Origin: Enhygromyxa salina
GTDB lineage: Bacteria; Myxococcota_A; Polyangia; Nannocystales; Nannocystaceae
Direction: 5' to 3'
Length of the DNA: 64,000 bases
NCBI RefSeq assembly: GCF_002994635.1
Contig: NZ_PVNL01000041.1
Coordinates: 167,911 to 231,910 of the forward strand
In this document: in pieces, positions 25,683 to 34,448 of the stretch
Layout: each line of letters opens with the position of its first letter
Position numbering within the stretch: position 1 is the first letter of the stretch
Made by a program: the position numbers and the translations under genes
The notes under the pieces: generated by a model
Databases searched by the model: none
What the model saw: the letters and a program-made list of their open reading frames with translations, nothing else
What the model was told of the DNA's origin: nothing

Positions 25683-26867
25683 TCAGGCGGAGAGATCGCC
25701 CTCGAGCGCCTTGATGAACAGCCGCTCGCAGTCCCGCTCGTTGGCGGGGATCGGGTTGCCGCCCATCGTCGGATCCGCGACCGCCAGCGGGGCCAGGCGC
25801 GCCGCCATTGACTCGGAGAAGCCATCCACGCTCTCGAGCGTGTGCGGCAGGTCCAACGCTCGGCGCAGCTCGATCATCCAACCCAGCACCGCGTCGAACC
25901 CGTTGCTCGCGGTCGGGATCTCCAACACCCGCGCGAGCTGGTCCATCTTCTCGCTGATCGCCTTGCGGTTGAACATCATCACGTAGGGCAAGAAGATCGC
26001 GTTGGCGGTGCCATGGTGCACGTTGGTCGCGCCGCCCAGCGGGTGGCTGAGCGCGTGGACCAGGCCCAGGCCCTTCTGAAACGCCGTCGCGCCCATGGTC
26101 GCGGCCATCAGCATATTCGTGCGCCCCTCGAGGTGTTGCGGCTGCTCGTAGACTGTGAGCAGATTGTTCTTGATCAGCCGCATGCCCTCGAGCGCGATGC
26201 CGTCGGCCATCGGGTGGTAGCCGGGGGCGCAGAACGCCTCGAAGCAGTGCGCGAACGCGTCCATGCCGGTCGCGGCGGTCAGCTTGGGGGGCAGCCCGAA
26301 GGTCAGCACCGGATCCGCGATGACCAGCTCCGGGAGCATGCGCGGGTGAAAGATGACCTTCTTTTGATGCTGCTCGTTGACGATCACCGAGGCGCGGCCA
26401 ACCTCGGAGCCGGTGCCCGCGGTGGTCGGCACCGCGATCTTGGGCGGCATCTTGCTGGCGTCGACGCGGGTCCAGTTGTCGCCGACGTCCTCGTAGTCGA
26501 ACACCGTGCCCTTGTTGTCGACCATCAGCGCGATGCACTTGCCAACGTCGAGCGCCGAGCCGCCGCCGACCAACACCAGGCCATCCGCGATGTGCATGCG
26601 GTAGGCCGTGACCCCTGCGCGGACGTCGTCGCCGGTCGGGTTGGGCTGGACCTTGGAGAACACCTTGCAGCTGAGGTCCGCCGGGCGCGACAGGTTGCGC
26701 TCGATCTCCGCGAACCACGGCAGGCTGACGATGCCCGGATCGGTGACGATCAACGGGCGCTTGATCCCCAGGGCCCGACACGCATCGGGGAGCTCGCGGA
26801 TGCGACCCCGACCGATCCGGTAAGGGGTGGGGTAGTTGAAGTTGCCGACCGATTCGTTGGTGCTCAT
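25683..26867 (-). CDS. Iron-containing alcohol dehydrogenase
   Basis: The 394-residue protein has the NAD-binding GGGSALDVGK, the family signature TTAGTGSEV, and metal ligands in DAFAHCFE, HALSHPLGG and HHGTANA. This is the group III alcohol dehydrogenase family (1,3-propanediol/4-hydroxybutyrate/lactaldehyde types), which interconverts alcohols and aldehydes with NAD(P). It lies 15 bp downstream of the glutamine synthetase-like gene and is the last gene of a three-gene operon with an aldehyde dehydrogenase. The combination suggests it handles an amino-alcohol or amino-aldehyde intermediate. The substrate cannot be told from sequence. Confidence 0.9.
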   Translation of the reverse strand: MSTNESVGNFNYPTPYRIGRGRIRELPDACRALGIKRPLIVTDPGIVSLPWFAEIERNLSRPADLSCKVFSKVQPNPTGDDVRAGVTAYRMHIADGLVLVGGGSALDVGKCIALMVDNKGTVFDYEDVGDNWTRVDASKMPPKIAVPTTAGTGSEVGRASVIVNEQHQKKVIFHPRMLPELVIADPVLTFGLPPKLTAATGMDAFAHCFEAFCAPGYHPMADGIALEGMRLIKNNLLTVYEQPQHLEGRTNMLMAATMGATAFQKGLGLVHALSHPLGGATNVHHGTANAIFLPYVMMFNRKAISEKMDQLARVLEIPTASNGFDAVLGWMIELRRALDLPHTLESVDGFSESMAARLAPLAVADPTMGGNPIPANERDCERLFIKALEGDLSA

Positions 26868-26882
26868 GGTGCTGACCCGCGC

Positions 26883-28244
26883 CTAGATGATCTCGAAATA
26901 GCGAGCCAGATCCCAGTCCGTCACGTGCTTTCGCGCCAGGCGATCTTCCCAGTCACGCGTGGCCGCGAAGTGATCCACGAACGCGTCGCCAAACAGCTCG
27001 CGCGCGACCTTGGACGCGCTGAACTTGCGAGTGGCCTCTCCCAGGGTCCCCGGCAGCGGCACGCCAGCGTCGCTGGGGTTCGCGTACGCGCTGCCGACGA
27101 TCACGGGCGGCGGCTCGACTTTGTTCTCGATCCCCCACAGCCCGCTCGCCAGGGCCGCCCCCAGGGCCAGGTAGGGGTTGGCGTCCGCGGGCCCAACCCG
27201 ACACTCACTGCGCGTGCTGTTGGGTCCGCCGGGGATCGCTCGCATCGCGGTCGTGCGGTTCTCGATCCCCCAGTTGGCGTGGGTCGGCGCCCACATGCCT
27301 GGCACCAGGCGCCGGTAGGCGTTGACCGTCGAGCAGATCATCGGCAGCAGCTCGGGCAGCAGCGTCACCTGGCCGCCCATGAACCAGCGCATCGTCTGCG
27401 ACAGCCCGTCAGGATCATCGCCAGCGTAGAACACGTTGTGCTTGGTCTCGTGATCTTCGAGCGAGATGTGGATGTGCCCGCTCTGACCCGGGTACTCGTT
27501 GCTCCACTTCGACATGAAGGTCGCCATCAGCCCCATGCGCTGGGCGAGGATCTTGGTGAAGGTCTTGAACAGCGCGCCCTTGTCAGCGGCCGCCAGCGCC
27601 TCGTCGTGACGCAGCGCGGCCTCGATCACGCCCGGACCGGTCTCGGTGTGCAGCCCCTCGATCGGGCACTCGAGCAGCTCCATGCTCTCGAGCAGCTCGT
27701 GATACAGCTCGGCGTGCACGCCCGAGCGCAGCATCGAATAGCCAAACATGCCCGGCGTCAGCGGCTCGAGGTCCCGATAGCCCTTCGCCCGCGCGCTCTC
27801 GGGCGTCTCCTTGAACATGAAGAACTCGTACTCGAGCGCCGCGCGGACCCCAAAGCCCATGGACTTGGCCTTGGCGATGCTGCGCCCCAACAGCCGCCGC
27901 GGACACACCGCCTCGTAGTCGCCGTCAAACTGGGCGATGACCAGGATCGTGTCGTCCTCGAACGGGATCTTGCGGACCGTGCTCAGATCCAGCGAGACCG
28001 GCGCGTCGCGGTACCCCGTGTGCCAGCCCGAGACCTCGGTGTTGTCGAACAGCTGATCGTTGCTGTCCCAGCCCAGGACCACGTCGCAGAACCCGAACCC
28101 CTTGCGCAGCGACGACTCGAACTTGTCGCGGTCCATGTACTTGCCCCGGAACACGCCGTCCATGTCGAACACGCCGACCTTGTGAAAGCGGATCGACTCT
28201 TCGTCGAGAAAGCTGGTGAGTTGATCGACGTCCTGGAAGTGCAT
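26883..28244 (-). CDS. Glutamine synthetase family (gamma-glutamylamine) ligase
   Basis: The start is placed at the ATG at 28244 (MHFQDVDQL), since the preceding residues of the open frame have no family match. The 453-residue protein is of the GlnA-like type, with GSKWSNEYPGQSGHIHISL-type ATP/metal positions, TETGPGVIEAAL, ECRVGPADANPYLALGAALA and an EYEFFMF segment. It likely ligates glutamate to an amine (PuuA-like for putrescine, or the ethanolamine-type enzyme) rather than acting as the main glutamine synthetase, because it lies between ALDH and alcohol dehydrogenase genes. No adenylylation-site tyrosine loop is evident. Confidence 0.85.
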   Translation of the reverse strand: MHFQDVDQLTSFLDEESIRFHKVGVFDMDGVFRGKYMDRDKFESSLRKGFGFCDVVLGWDSNDQLFDNTEVSGWHTGYRDAPVSLDLSTVRKIPFEDDTILVIAQFDGDYEAVCPRRLLGRSIAKAKSMGFGVRAALEYEFFMFKETPESARAKGYRDLEPLTPGMFGYSMLRSGVHAELYHELLESMELLECPIEGLHTETGPGVIEAALRHDEALAAADKGALFKTFTKILAQRMGLMATFMSKWSNEYPGQSGHIHISLEDHETKHNVFYAGDDPDGLSQTMRWFMGGQVTLLPELLPMICSTVNAYRRLVPGMWAPTHANWGIENRTTAMRAIPGGPNSTRSECRVGPADANPYLALGAALASGLWGIENKVEPPPVIVGSAYANPSDAGVPLPGTLGEATRKFSASKVARELFGDAFVDHFAATRDWEDRLARKHVTDWDLARYFEII

Positions 28245-28308
28245 GGTGTGGGTCCGCCTGCCGAGGGTGAGGGGCCCATGTGCATACCCCACCCGCGGCA
28301 AAGTTTCT

Positions 28309-29706
28309 CTAGCGCCGGCGAAAGTGGAGGCTCTTGGGCCGGGTCAAGCTGCGCAGGCCCAAGTGCGAGAGCGAGACCCCGTGCCCCGAGTCCTTCACGC
28401 CGACCCACGGCAGCTCCGGATCCAGGAAGTCGCATCGGTTCTGAAACACGGTCCCGGCGTCGAGCGCGTCGGCGAGCTGCTCGACCCGCTCGTCGTCGCG
28501 CGACCAGATCGACGCGGTCAAGCCGTAGGGCGAGTCGTTCATGAGCTCGACCGCGTGCGCATGATCGCGAACTTTGATCAGCCCGATCGCCGGCCCGAAG
28601 GTCTCGTCGCGCATCACGGCCATCGAGTGATCCACGTCGACGAGCACCTGCGGCGCCAGGTAGCAAGGCGACCGATCCGGGACCTCGAACCTGCTCGCGT
28701 CGATCAGCGGCCGGGCCCCAGCCGCGATCGCATCTCGAACCTGACGCCCGACCCGCTCGGCCGCGCGCGCGTCGACGACCGGCCCCAGGGTCGTGCCCTC
28801 AGCCAGCGGATCGCCGAGCTTCAGCGCGTAGGTCTCGGCGACGTAGGCCTCCACGAAGCGTTCGAAGATCTCCTCGTGCACATAGATCCGCTCGACCGCG
28901 CAGCAGCTCTGACCGGCGTTGTAGAACGCCCCCTCGACCAGGTTCGGCACGGTGAACTCAAAGTCGCAGTCAGGCAGAACCAGCGCCGGATCCTTGCCGC
29001 CAAGCTCGAGCGCGACGCCAGCGAAGCTCCGCGCGGCCGCGGCCCGGTAGACCTCGTGCCCCCCGCGGACCGACCCAGTGAACGAGACATGGTTCACCCG
29101 CCGACCGTCGAGCACCCGCGCCACCGTCTCGTGAGTGCACATGAAATCGGTGACCAACCCATTGGGCGCCCCAGCCGTCGCAAAGCTCTGCGCCAGCTGG
29201 CGCCCACACAGCGCCGTCTGGGGCGAGTGCTTGATCAGCACCGCGTCCCCGGCCAGCACCGCCGCCGCGACCACGTTGATCGGCACCACCAACGGGTAGT
29301 TCCACGCCGCGATGTCGAGCACCACCCCGACCGGCTCATGACGAATGACCCGCCGCAGGCCCTGCAGCTCCGGAAGCAGCTCGTCAGCCAGGGCCGCGGG
29401 CGCCAGCTGGATCAGCGCCTCGACGCGCCCACGCATGGTCCGGGCCTCGCCCTGCGCCTCGGCCAGCGGCTTGCCCATCATCGTGCTGATCTCGCGGGTG
29501 TACTGGTCGAGGTTGGCCTCGAACGCCGTGAGCATGTCCAGACACAGCCGCGCGCGCTCCTCGACGCTCGTGCTGCGCCACTGCCCCTGCGCGACGTGGG
29601 CCTGCTCGACCGCAGCAAACGCCGCCTTCTCGTCGAGGTACTCGAACTCATAGGCGACCTGGCCGTCGATCGGCGACACGATGGACTCTGGCATCGGCGC
29701 GAGCAT
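28309..29706 (-). CDS. Aldehyde dehydrogenase family protein
   Basis: The start is at the ATG at 29706 or 29694; the open frame continues upstream without family similarity. The 465-residue product has LELGGKDPALV (catalytic Glu, near residue 234), FYNAGQSCCAVERIY with the nucleophilic Cys near 268, and the late PELPWVGVKDSGHG motif. It oxidises an aldehyde with NAD(P). The ELPWVGVKDSG motif fits the succinate-semialdehyde/aminoaldehyde group. It is the first gene of the operon with the glutamine synthetase-like ligase (64 bp gap) and the iron alcohol dehydrogenase, suggesting amine catabolism through gamma-glutamylated intermediates (a Puu-like route). Confidence 0.88.
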   Translation of the reverse strand: MLAPMPESIVSPIDGQVAYEFEYLDEKAAFAAVEQAHVAQGQWRSTSVEERARLCLDMLTAFEANLDQYTREISTMMGKPLAEAQGEARTMRGRVEALIQLAPAALADELLPELQGLRRVIRHEPVGVVLDIAAWNYPLVVPINVVAAAVLAGDAVLIKHSPQTALCGRQLAQSFATAGAPNGLVTDFMCTHETVARVLDGRRVNHVSFTGSVRGGHEVYRAAAARSFAGVALELGGKDPALVLPDCDFEFTVPNLVEGAFYNAGQSCCAVERIYVHEEIFERFVEAYVAETYALKLGDPLAEGTTLGPVVDARAAERVGRQVRDAIAAGARPLIDASRFEVPDRSPCYLAPQVLVDVDHSMAVMRDETFGPAIGLIKVRDHAHAVELMNDSPYGLTASIWSRDDERVEQLADALDAGTVFQNRCDFLDPELPWVGVKDSGHGVSLSHLGLRSLTRPKSLHFRRR

Positions 29707-30092
29707 AGCCCCACTCACCCGCGCGCGGCCAGAGCCCCAACCGGGCTTCTGACCCCCTTGCAGGTCCGTCACCACCACCTTGGTACGCGCCCCCACCATC
29801 TCGAGCACGCGCCCCGTCCCCGCCGACCGCATGTCGGCAAGCGGCGCCCCCCTCCGCAAACGTCGAGCGCACAACAGGCCGGACGGGGTCCCAGCCCGAA
29901 CGTTCTGGCGCGGCGGCTAGATGAGCGAAGTAACCGCCGCACCGAAGTCAGCTCCGATCCCCAAGGAATCGGCCCCCGATCTTCAGCCAATCTTCGGGCT
30001 GGGACCCCGTCCAGCCCGTGCGCGCTGCCCCGCCGGACCCACACACAATCGCGCCCGAACAATCACCCCGCCGGCCCCCCCGGATCCACCTC
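29707..30092. other. Intergenic region upstream of the aldehyde dehydrogenase operon
   Basis: This 386-bp stretch separates the ALDH operon from the small membrane protein gene, both on the minus strand. The frames that cross it (including an upstream extension of ALDH and a Cys/Trp/Arg-rich frame) lack family similarity and are taken as non-coding. It must hold the ALDH promoter. No RNA gene, repeat or hairpin was seen. Confidence 0.5.
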
Positions 30093-30329
30093 CTACCGGA
30101 GACCGAGCACCGTCATCGCGATCAACAGCAGCACCAGCATGTTGTCGGCCGCATCCGCGACATCCGGACCACGCCCGCGTTGCCTCCACCACTCAAACAG
30201 CGCGGCGATCGACAACACGACCACCATGCCCGACCAAACCCAGCCGCCGTCGAGCGCTGCACGCACGGCGATGGTGCCTCCGACACCCGCGACACACACG
30301 GCGATGAACGCTGCTAAAAGCCGGGACAT
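30093..30329 (-). CDS. Small membrane protein (paralogue of the 37176 gene)
   Basis: The 78-residue protein has three hydrophobic segments (about residues 4-22, 31-46 and 62-77). Between the last two is the charged loop FEWWRQRGRGPDVADAAD. The gene at 37176-37412 encodes a protein of exactly the same length with matching landmarks (ALFEW, PDV, D-x-MLVLL). This defines a small family with no known function. It has no close partner here: the upstream side holds no Cys-rich peptide like the one paired with the other copy. Annotation as a gene rests on the paralogy. Confidence 0.7.
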   Translation of the reverse strand: MSRLLAAFIAVCVAGVGGTIAVRAALDGGWVWSGMVVVLSIAALFEWWRQRGRGPDVADAADNMLVLLLIAMTVLGLR

Positions 30330-30472
30330 TGGATGCTCTCGAAATCACTTTGTTACCCCGCTGAAGCGACACAAGCCTCGGCCGCCCGCAAACTTGTCCC
30401 GCCGCAATGGCGCCGAGATCGCAGCGCCACCGCGCATCCAGCGTACGAGCCGAGATCTCCGATTCACACAGC

Positions 30473-33400
30473 TCAGCGCTCGAGCTGCCAGATGTCCCAC
30501 TGCCCCGCCCGCCACTTCACGAACCCCTCTTGAACCGACAGCTTCTGATACGGATCGTAGACCCAGGCCCCGGTCTTGATGTTCTCGGGCAGGTACCGCT
30601 CGGGAAAGATCAGCAGATCCTCACCCGGGAACAGCGGCCCGTCGGCGACGCGATCGTTCATGGGCCAGACCACAAACCCGCTCTGCTTGGCGAGCGGCCC
30701 GTCGAACAGATACACCGTCGACGCGAGCCCTGTCCCCATGCCGGGAGACGACGGCACCGCGAGCCCGTAGTCAGTGACCTTCCTGGTCCCGTAGTCCGCC
30801 GCGACGATGATCTTGAGCGGCTGCCCGGCCTTGACCTCGCCACTGGCACCTGGCGCCGAGAGCTTGAACGTCAGCGCGTGGGCCTTGTCGGTCACGATCG
30901 GATACCACCACCCGCCCTTGCCCAGAAACGACCCGTAGACCGTTGGATCCCCAATGTAGCGGGGCGTCGCGTCGAACTCCGCGTTGTACGGCCAGCGATT
31001 GCCGATGTAGCGGAGCACCAGCGGCTCGTCATACGCGAGGCTGTCCTGGCGGGCCTTGCGTGCCGTGTTGAACGCCGCCAGCCCGAGCGCCTCGTTCTTG
31101 CGCTCGTCCTCGACCGCGCCGTCACCGTCGAGCACCGCCTCGAAGGTTGGCGCCTCGGCCACGCGAACCCCCAGCTCCCACGCCTCGGGGTCGATGCCCT
31201 GCCAGTTGAGGATCGTCGCAATGATCGAGGTGTGATCGTAGGGCACCGCGGTGTTCGAGCGAAAGATCGTCTGCGGCTTGACGTACTTGCCAATGATCAG
31301 CGTTGGCACCCGCACACCATATAGATCGAAGCCAAACCCAAACTGTCGATCATCTTCGTTGGCGGGCTCGCGGCCGGTCGGCTTGGCCTCCCACGGCGGG
31401 TACGAGTCATAGGTTCCGCCGTTCTCGTCGAAGGTGATGACGAGCAAGGTCTTGTCCCACGCGGGACCCTGGCTCAGCGCCTCGTAGATCGAGCGCACAT
31501 AGAACTCGCTCGGGAACATGTCGGCGACCGGGTGAAACTCGTTGCCCACGCCGCGCAGCTTGTTCTCCCAGTGGGTGCCGCCGCCCCAGGTTGGCTCGAT
31601 ATAAGTGACGTCCGGGAGCGAGCCGGCCGCGGCGTCGGACTTGAAGGCGTCGAGCTTGGGGAAGTGCGCGTCGAATTTCTTGCCCGAGAATTGCTCGAAG
31701 GCCACGCGGAAGTACTGGCCAAGCCCGCCGGGTGGCCACGCCGCCTCCCAGTAGTACTTCCAGTCGATCCCGTCCTCCTCGAGGATGTCGAACATCGTGC
31801 GGGTGCCCTGCGGCAGGCGGTCGGAGTGCGAGCCGTGCTGCTCCGACCACAGCTTGAGGCCCTGGTGCTCGACCAGGATCGCCCGCGGATCCCAGCTGTC
31901 CTTGAACGCGTCGTAGAAGTTGTTGGTGACCAGCCCGGCCGCGGTGCCAGCGGCCCAGAACGCCCGGTTGGTGTTGGTCTGGCTCGGGACCGAGCAAAAC
32001 CAGAGATCCGACACGGCGTAGTGGCGCGCGAGCCCGCTCATGACCGGGATCTGCTCGGGCACGTACATGTCGAGGACCTCCGAGACCAGCTCGCGGGTGA
32101 GCACGGTGGTCTCTTCGCCGCGGTGGTGGCGAATCCCATCACAGAAGTTCTGGGCCCAGCCGTTCATGGCCGGGACCTTGTACTGGCCGCCTTCTTTGAC
32201 CCGAGCCTCGCGCCGGTCCCTGGTCTTCATGTCCTCGAGGTCAGGCACGACGTCGAGCCCGTACATGTCCTGGAAGATGTGAATGAAGTCCTCGTGCGGG
32301 TTGGTGGTTGGAATGTTGCTGGCCCGCGCGCCCCGCTTGGGGGCGATGACCCCTTCGATGTGCTGTGGGTGCCTGGTGACGCGCCGCAGCCGGTCCTTGG
32401 TCTCGGTGTGATAGTCGTAGTCGAAGCGATTCGACAGCTCGTCGAGGTTGCGCCCAGCGAGGCCCCGGAACGCGCCGAGATCCCGATGCTTGCCCTGCAG
32501 ATCGCGCAGCGGCGGCACGTGGTGCTTGGGCTGATCGCTGCCCTCGTACAGAAACCCCATGAAGTGATCGAAGCCGCGGTTCTCGAGCATCAATACGACG
32601 ACGTGATCAATCCGCTTTTCATTGATGTAGATGCCGTGGGTGACGTCGAGGATGTAGTCGATCGGCGCGTCGTTGGTGCCGACGTCCAGCCCGTCGGTGA
32701 TGTCGATGTGCTTTTGCGCGACCCCCTTGCCATTTACGGGGTGCTTGTCTGGCACCGTCCATCGCCGCGAGGTCGGGATCCACGGCCGCTTGGGCAACAG
32801 GTGAATTCGCTCCTTGCCCTCGACGGGATCCGTGCCGTCGTCGACCAGCTCGGGCTGGGAGCCATCGACCAGCGGGGTCGCGACGACCAGCCACTTGCGC
32901 GGGGCCGTTTGATCTTTGACCGCCGGGAACCGCGGCTCGACCTGCTCGTACTGGTAGAGCATGCGGACGCCGGGCTGCTTGTCGACGTCGTCGATGCACT
33001 TGCCGTCGGCGTCGGTCTTCGCGGCTCGGATCTCCGCGTACTCGTTGCCCGCCTCGTTGGGGTCGAAGTAGAACTCCACGTCGAGGTCGGCCGGAAATGG
33101 ATGGTGCTTGTCCTCGGCGTCCTTGGCGAGAAACCGGGGGAAGATCCGGCGCGGGGGCTTGGGCGCGAACGTGACCGCGACATCTACGCTCTTGCCGGGA
33201 TCCACCACGACCTGGGCGGTCTTGCTCGACTCGGCGAACTCTGCCTGGTGGTGGATCTGTGTCACGCGAATGTCGATCGTGACCGACTCGAGCAGCTGCA
33301 TCTTGATGCCAGCTCCGAACGTGCGGCCAGGCGCGTCGACCTTCATCAGGCCCTTTCGCGTGATCGTCTGGCCCTTGATCGTGAATTCAATCCGGCCACA

Positions 33401-34006
33401 CCAGCCGCCCGACAAGATCCCCGGGTGGCCCTCGAGCTCGTAGGTCTTCGGGGTCTCCGATACCAGCGTGACGACCAGCGTGGCCGGGCTCGCCTTGGGA
33501 CAGGTCGCCGCGCCCGTGAGGTGCACGGGGGTCTCGTCGGCGAGCTGGGACTTGAGCTTTTGAACGGCCTTCTTGCGGACCCGGGCCTCCTCCTCATGCT
33601 GCTCTTGCTCGACCTGCTCCGGCGGCGGGGCTGGGCTTGGACTCCCTTTCCGATACGGGCTCGGATACGAGTGGACGCTGGGCCCGAGCGACTCGAGCTG
33701 GGCCTCGCTGTCGTCTTCTACGGGCTCGGGCGGCGGCGCGATGCCTTCGTAGCGGGGCACGTTCGCGCCAGCCCGACCGCTGACCTGCGGGCCGAGGCCC
33801 CTGACATAGCGGTCGATCGCGTCGCCATCGTGGATCCACACCAGCGGCGACGCGCAGTCCAGGCAGGCCCGGGGCTGCTGCTGGCGCTCCTCGTAGTGAG
33901 CCCGGCAGTAGCGCAGGATCACATGCGGCGCGCCGTCCGGGCAGTGTGCGATTCCGTAGATCGTGAGGTGGTCGGGCTGGGTGCAGCCGTGAAAGTCGCA
34001 GGGCAT
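30473..34006 (-). CDS. Very large phosphoesterase (phospholipase C family) with N-terminal extension
   Basis: The start is placed at the ATG at 34006 because upstream residues look non-coding; the protein has 1177 residues. Residues 466-900 are the phosphoesterase domain (PF04185-like): HVVVLMLENRGFDHFMGF near residue 475, NTNRAFWAAGT, TYIEPTWGG, FDENGGTYDSYPPWE, PYDHTSIIATIL. This domain is found in bacterial phospholipases C and acid phosphatases. The first 60 residues have six cysteines (CDFHGC, CRAHY, CLDC) that could bind zinc. Residues 60-460 are a long region with beta-strand-rich, immunoglobulin-like features. There is no signal peptide, which is unusual for this family, whose members are usually exported by Tat. 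A contractile-type secretion route, or intracellular use, are possibilities. Confidence 0.85.
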   Translation of the reverse strand: MPCDFHGCTQPDHLTIYGIAHCPDGAPHVILRYCRAHYEERQQQPRACLDCASPLVWIHDGDAIDRYVRGLGPQVSGRAGANVPRYEGIAPPPEPVEDDSEAQLESLGPSVHSYPSPYRKGSPSPAPPPEQVEQEQHEEEARVRKKAVQKLKSQLADETPVHLTGAATCPKASPATLVVTLVSETPKTYELEGHPGILSGGWCGRIEFTIKGQTITRKGLMKVDAPGRTFGAGIKMQLLESVTIDIRVTQIHHQAEFAESSKTAQVVVDPGKSVDVAVTFAPKPPRRIFPRFLAKDAEDKHHPFPADLDVEFYFDPNEAGNEYAEIRAAKTDADGKCIDDVDKQPGVRMLYQYEQVEPRFPAVKDQTAPRKWLVVATPLVDGSQPELVDDGTDPVEGKERIHLLPKRPWIPTSRRWTVPDKHPVNGKGVAQKHIDITDGLDVGTNDAPIDYILDVTHGIYINEKRIDHVVVLMLENRGFDHFMGFLYEGSDQPKHHVPPLRDLQGKHRDLGAFRGLAGRNLDELSNRFDYDYHTETKDRLRRVTRHPQHIEGVIAPKRGARASNIPTTNPHEDFIHIFQDMYGLDVVPDLEDMKTRDRREARVKEGGQYKVPAMNGWAQNFCDGIRHHRGEETTVLTRELVSEVLDMYVPEQIPVMSGLARHYAVSDLWFCSVPSQTNTNRAFWAAGTAAGLVTNNFYDAFKDSWDPRAILVEHQGLKLWSEQHGSHSDRLPQGTRTMFDILEEDGIDWKYYWEAAWPPGGLGQYFRVAFEQFSGKKFDAHFPKLDAFKSDAAAGSLPDVTYIEPTWGGGTHWENKLRGVGNEFHPVADMFPSEFYVRSIYEALSQGPAWDKTLLVITFDENGGTYDSYPPWEAKPTGREPANEDDRQFGFGFDLYGVRVPTLIIGKYVKPQTIFRSNTAVPYDHTSIIATILNWQGIDPEAWELGVRVAEAPTFEAVLDGDGAVEDERKNEALGLAAFNTARKARQDSLAYDEPLVLRYIGNRWPYNAEFDATPRYIGDPTVYGSFLGKGGWWYPIVTDKAHALTFKLSAPGASGEVKAGQPLKIIVAADYGTRKVTDYGLAVPSSPGMGTGLASTVYLFDGPLAKQSGFVVWPMNDRVADGPLFPGEDLLIFPERYLPENIKTGAWVYDPYQKLSVQEGFVKWRAGQWDIWQLER

Positions 34007-34448
34007 CGCTGTGGGTCTCGTCGAGCGCGGGGCGAGCCACACAGGCTCATCGAAGATTTCGACGACCGTAACACCCACGGCCGAGCAGCGCGAAACAATA
34101 TCGGGCTCAGAACTCGACGAGCGCCAGCGCGGACGCGCTCCGGTCGTGCGACCCGACCAACCCCGAGGCGTGGAGAACCCGGCTCGGGGGGTGGTGTGCT
34201 GGTCACCGATGGGGTGTCGCGCCAAAGACGCACTGGCAATGCGGCCAATGCCAAAACGATCACTTCAGCCCCCAACCGCGAGCCAGCGCGAGGCTCGAGG
34301 AGAGACCGACCGTGCGATTCGCGAGCAATCACGGCAGCGCGCGTGCAAATCGTGCGTGTTGCGCGTTTTCAATGGCCACAGCGACGCCGAGCGTCTAGCG
34401 TACGTGCTCGGGCGGTGGTGCCCATTGTGAAGAACGAGGACTTTTCAG
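34007..34448. other. Divergent intergenic region
   Basis: This 442-bp stretch lies between the phosphoesterase and propeller genes, which are transcribed away from each other. It probably holds both promoters. A frame continuing the phosphoesterase upstream to 34225 has Arg/Ser-rich composition and is not counted as coding. No RNA gene, repeat or hairpin was recognised. The stretch near 34360-34400 (gcgcgttttcaatggcc) is somewhat less GC-rich. Confidence 0.5.

Noticed and set aside
25842..28544. A 900-residue open frame on the plus strand
   Set aside because: It is antisense to the alcohol dehydrogenase and glutamine-synthetase-like genes, both of which show catalytic motifs.
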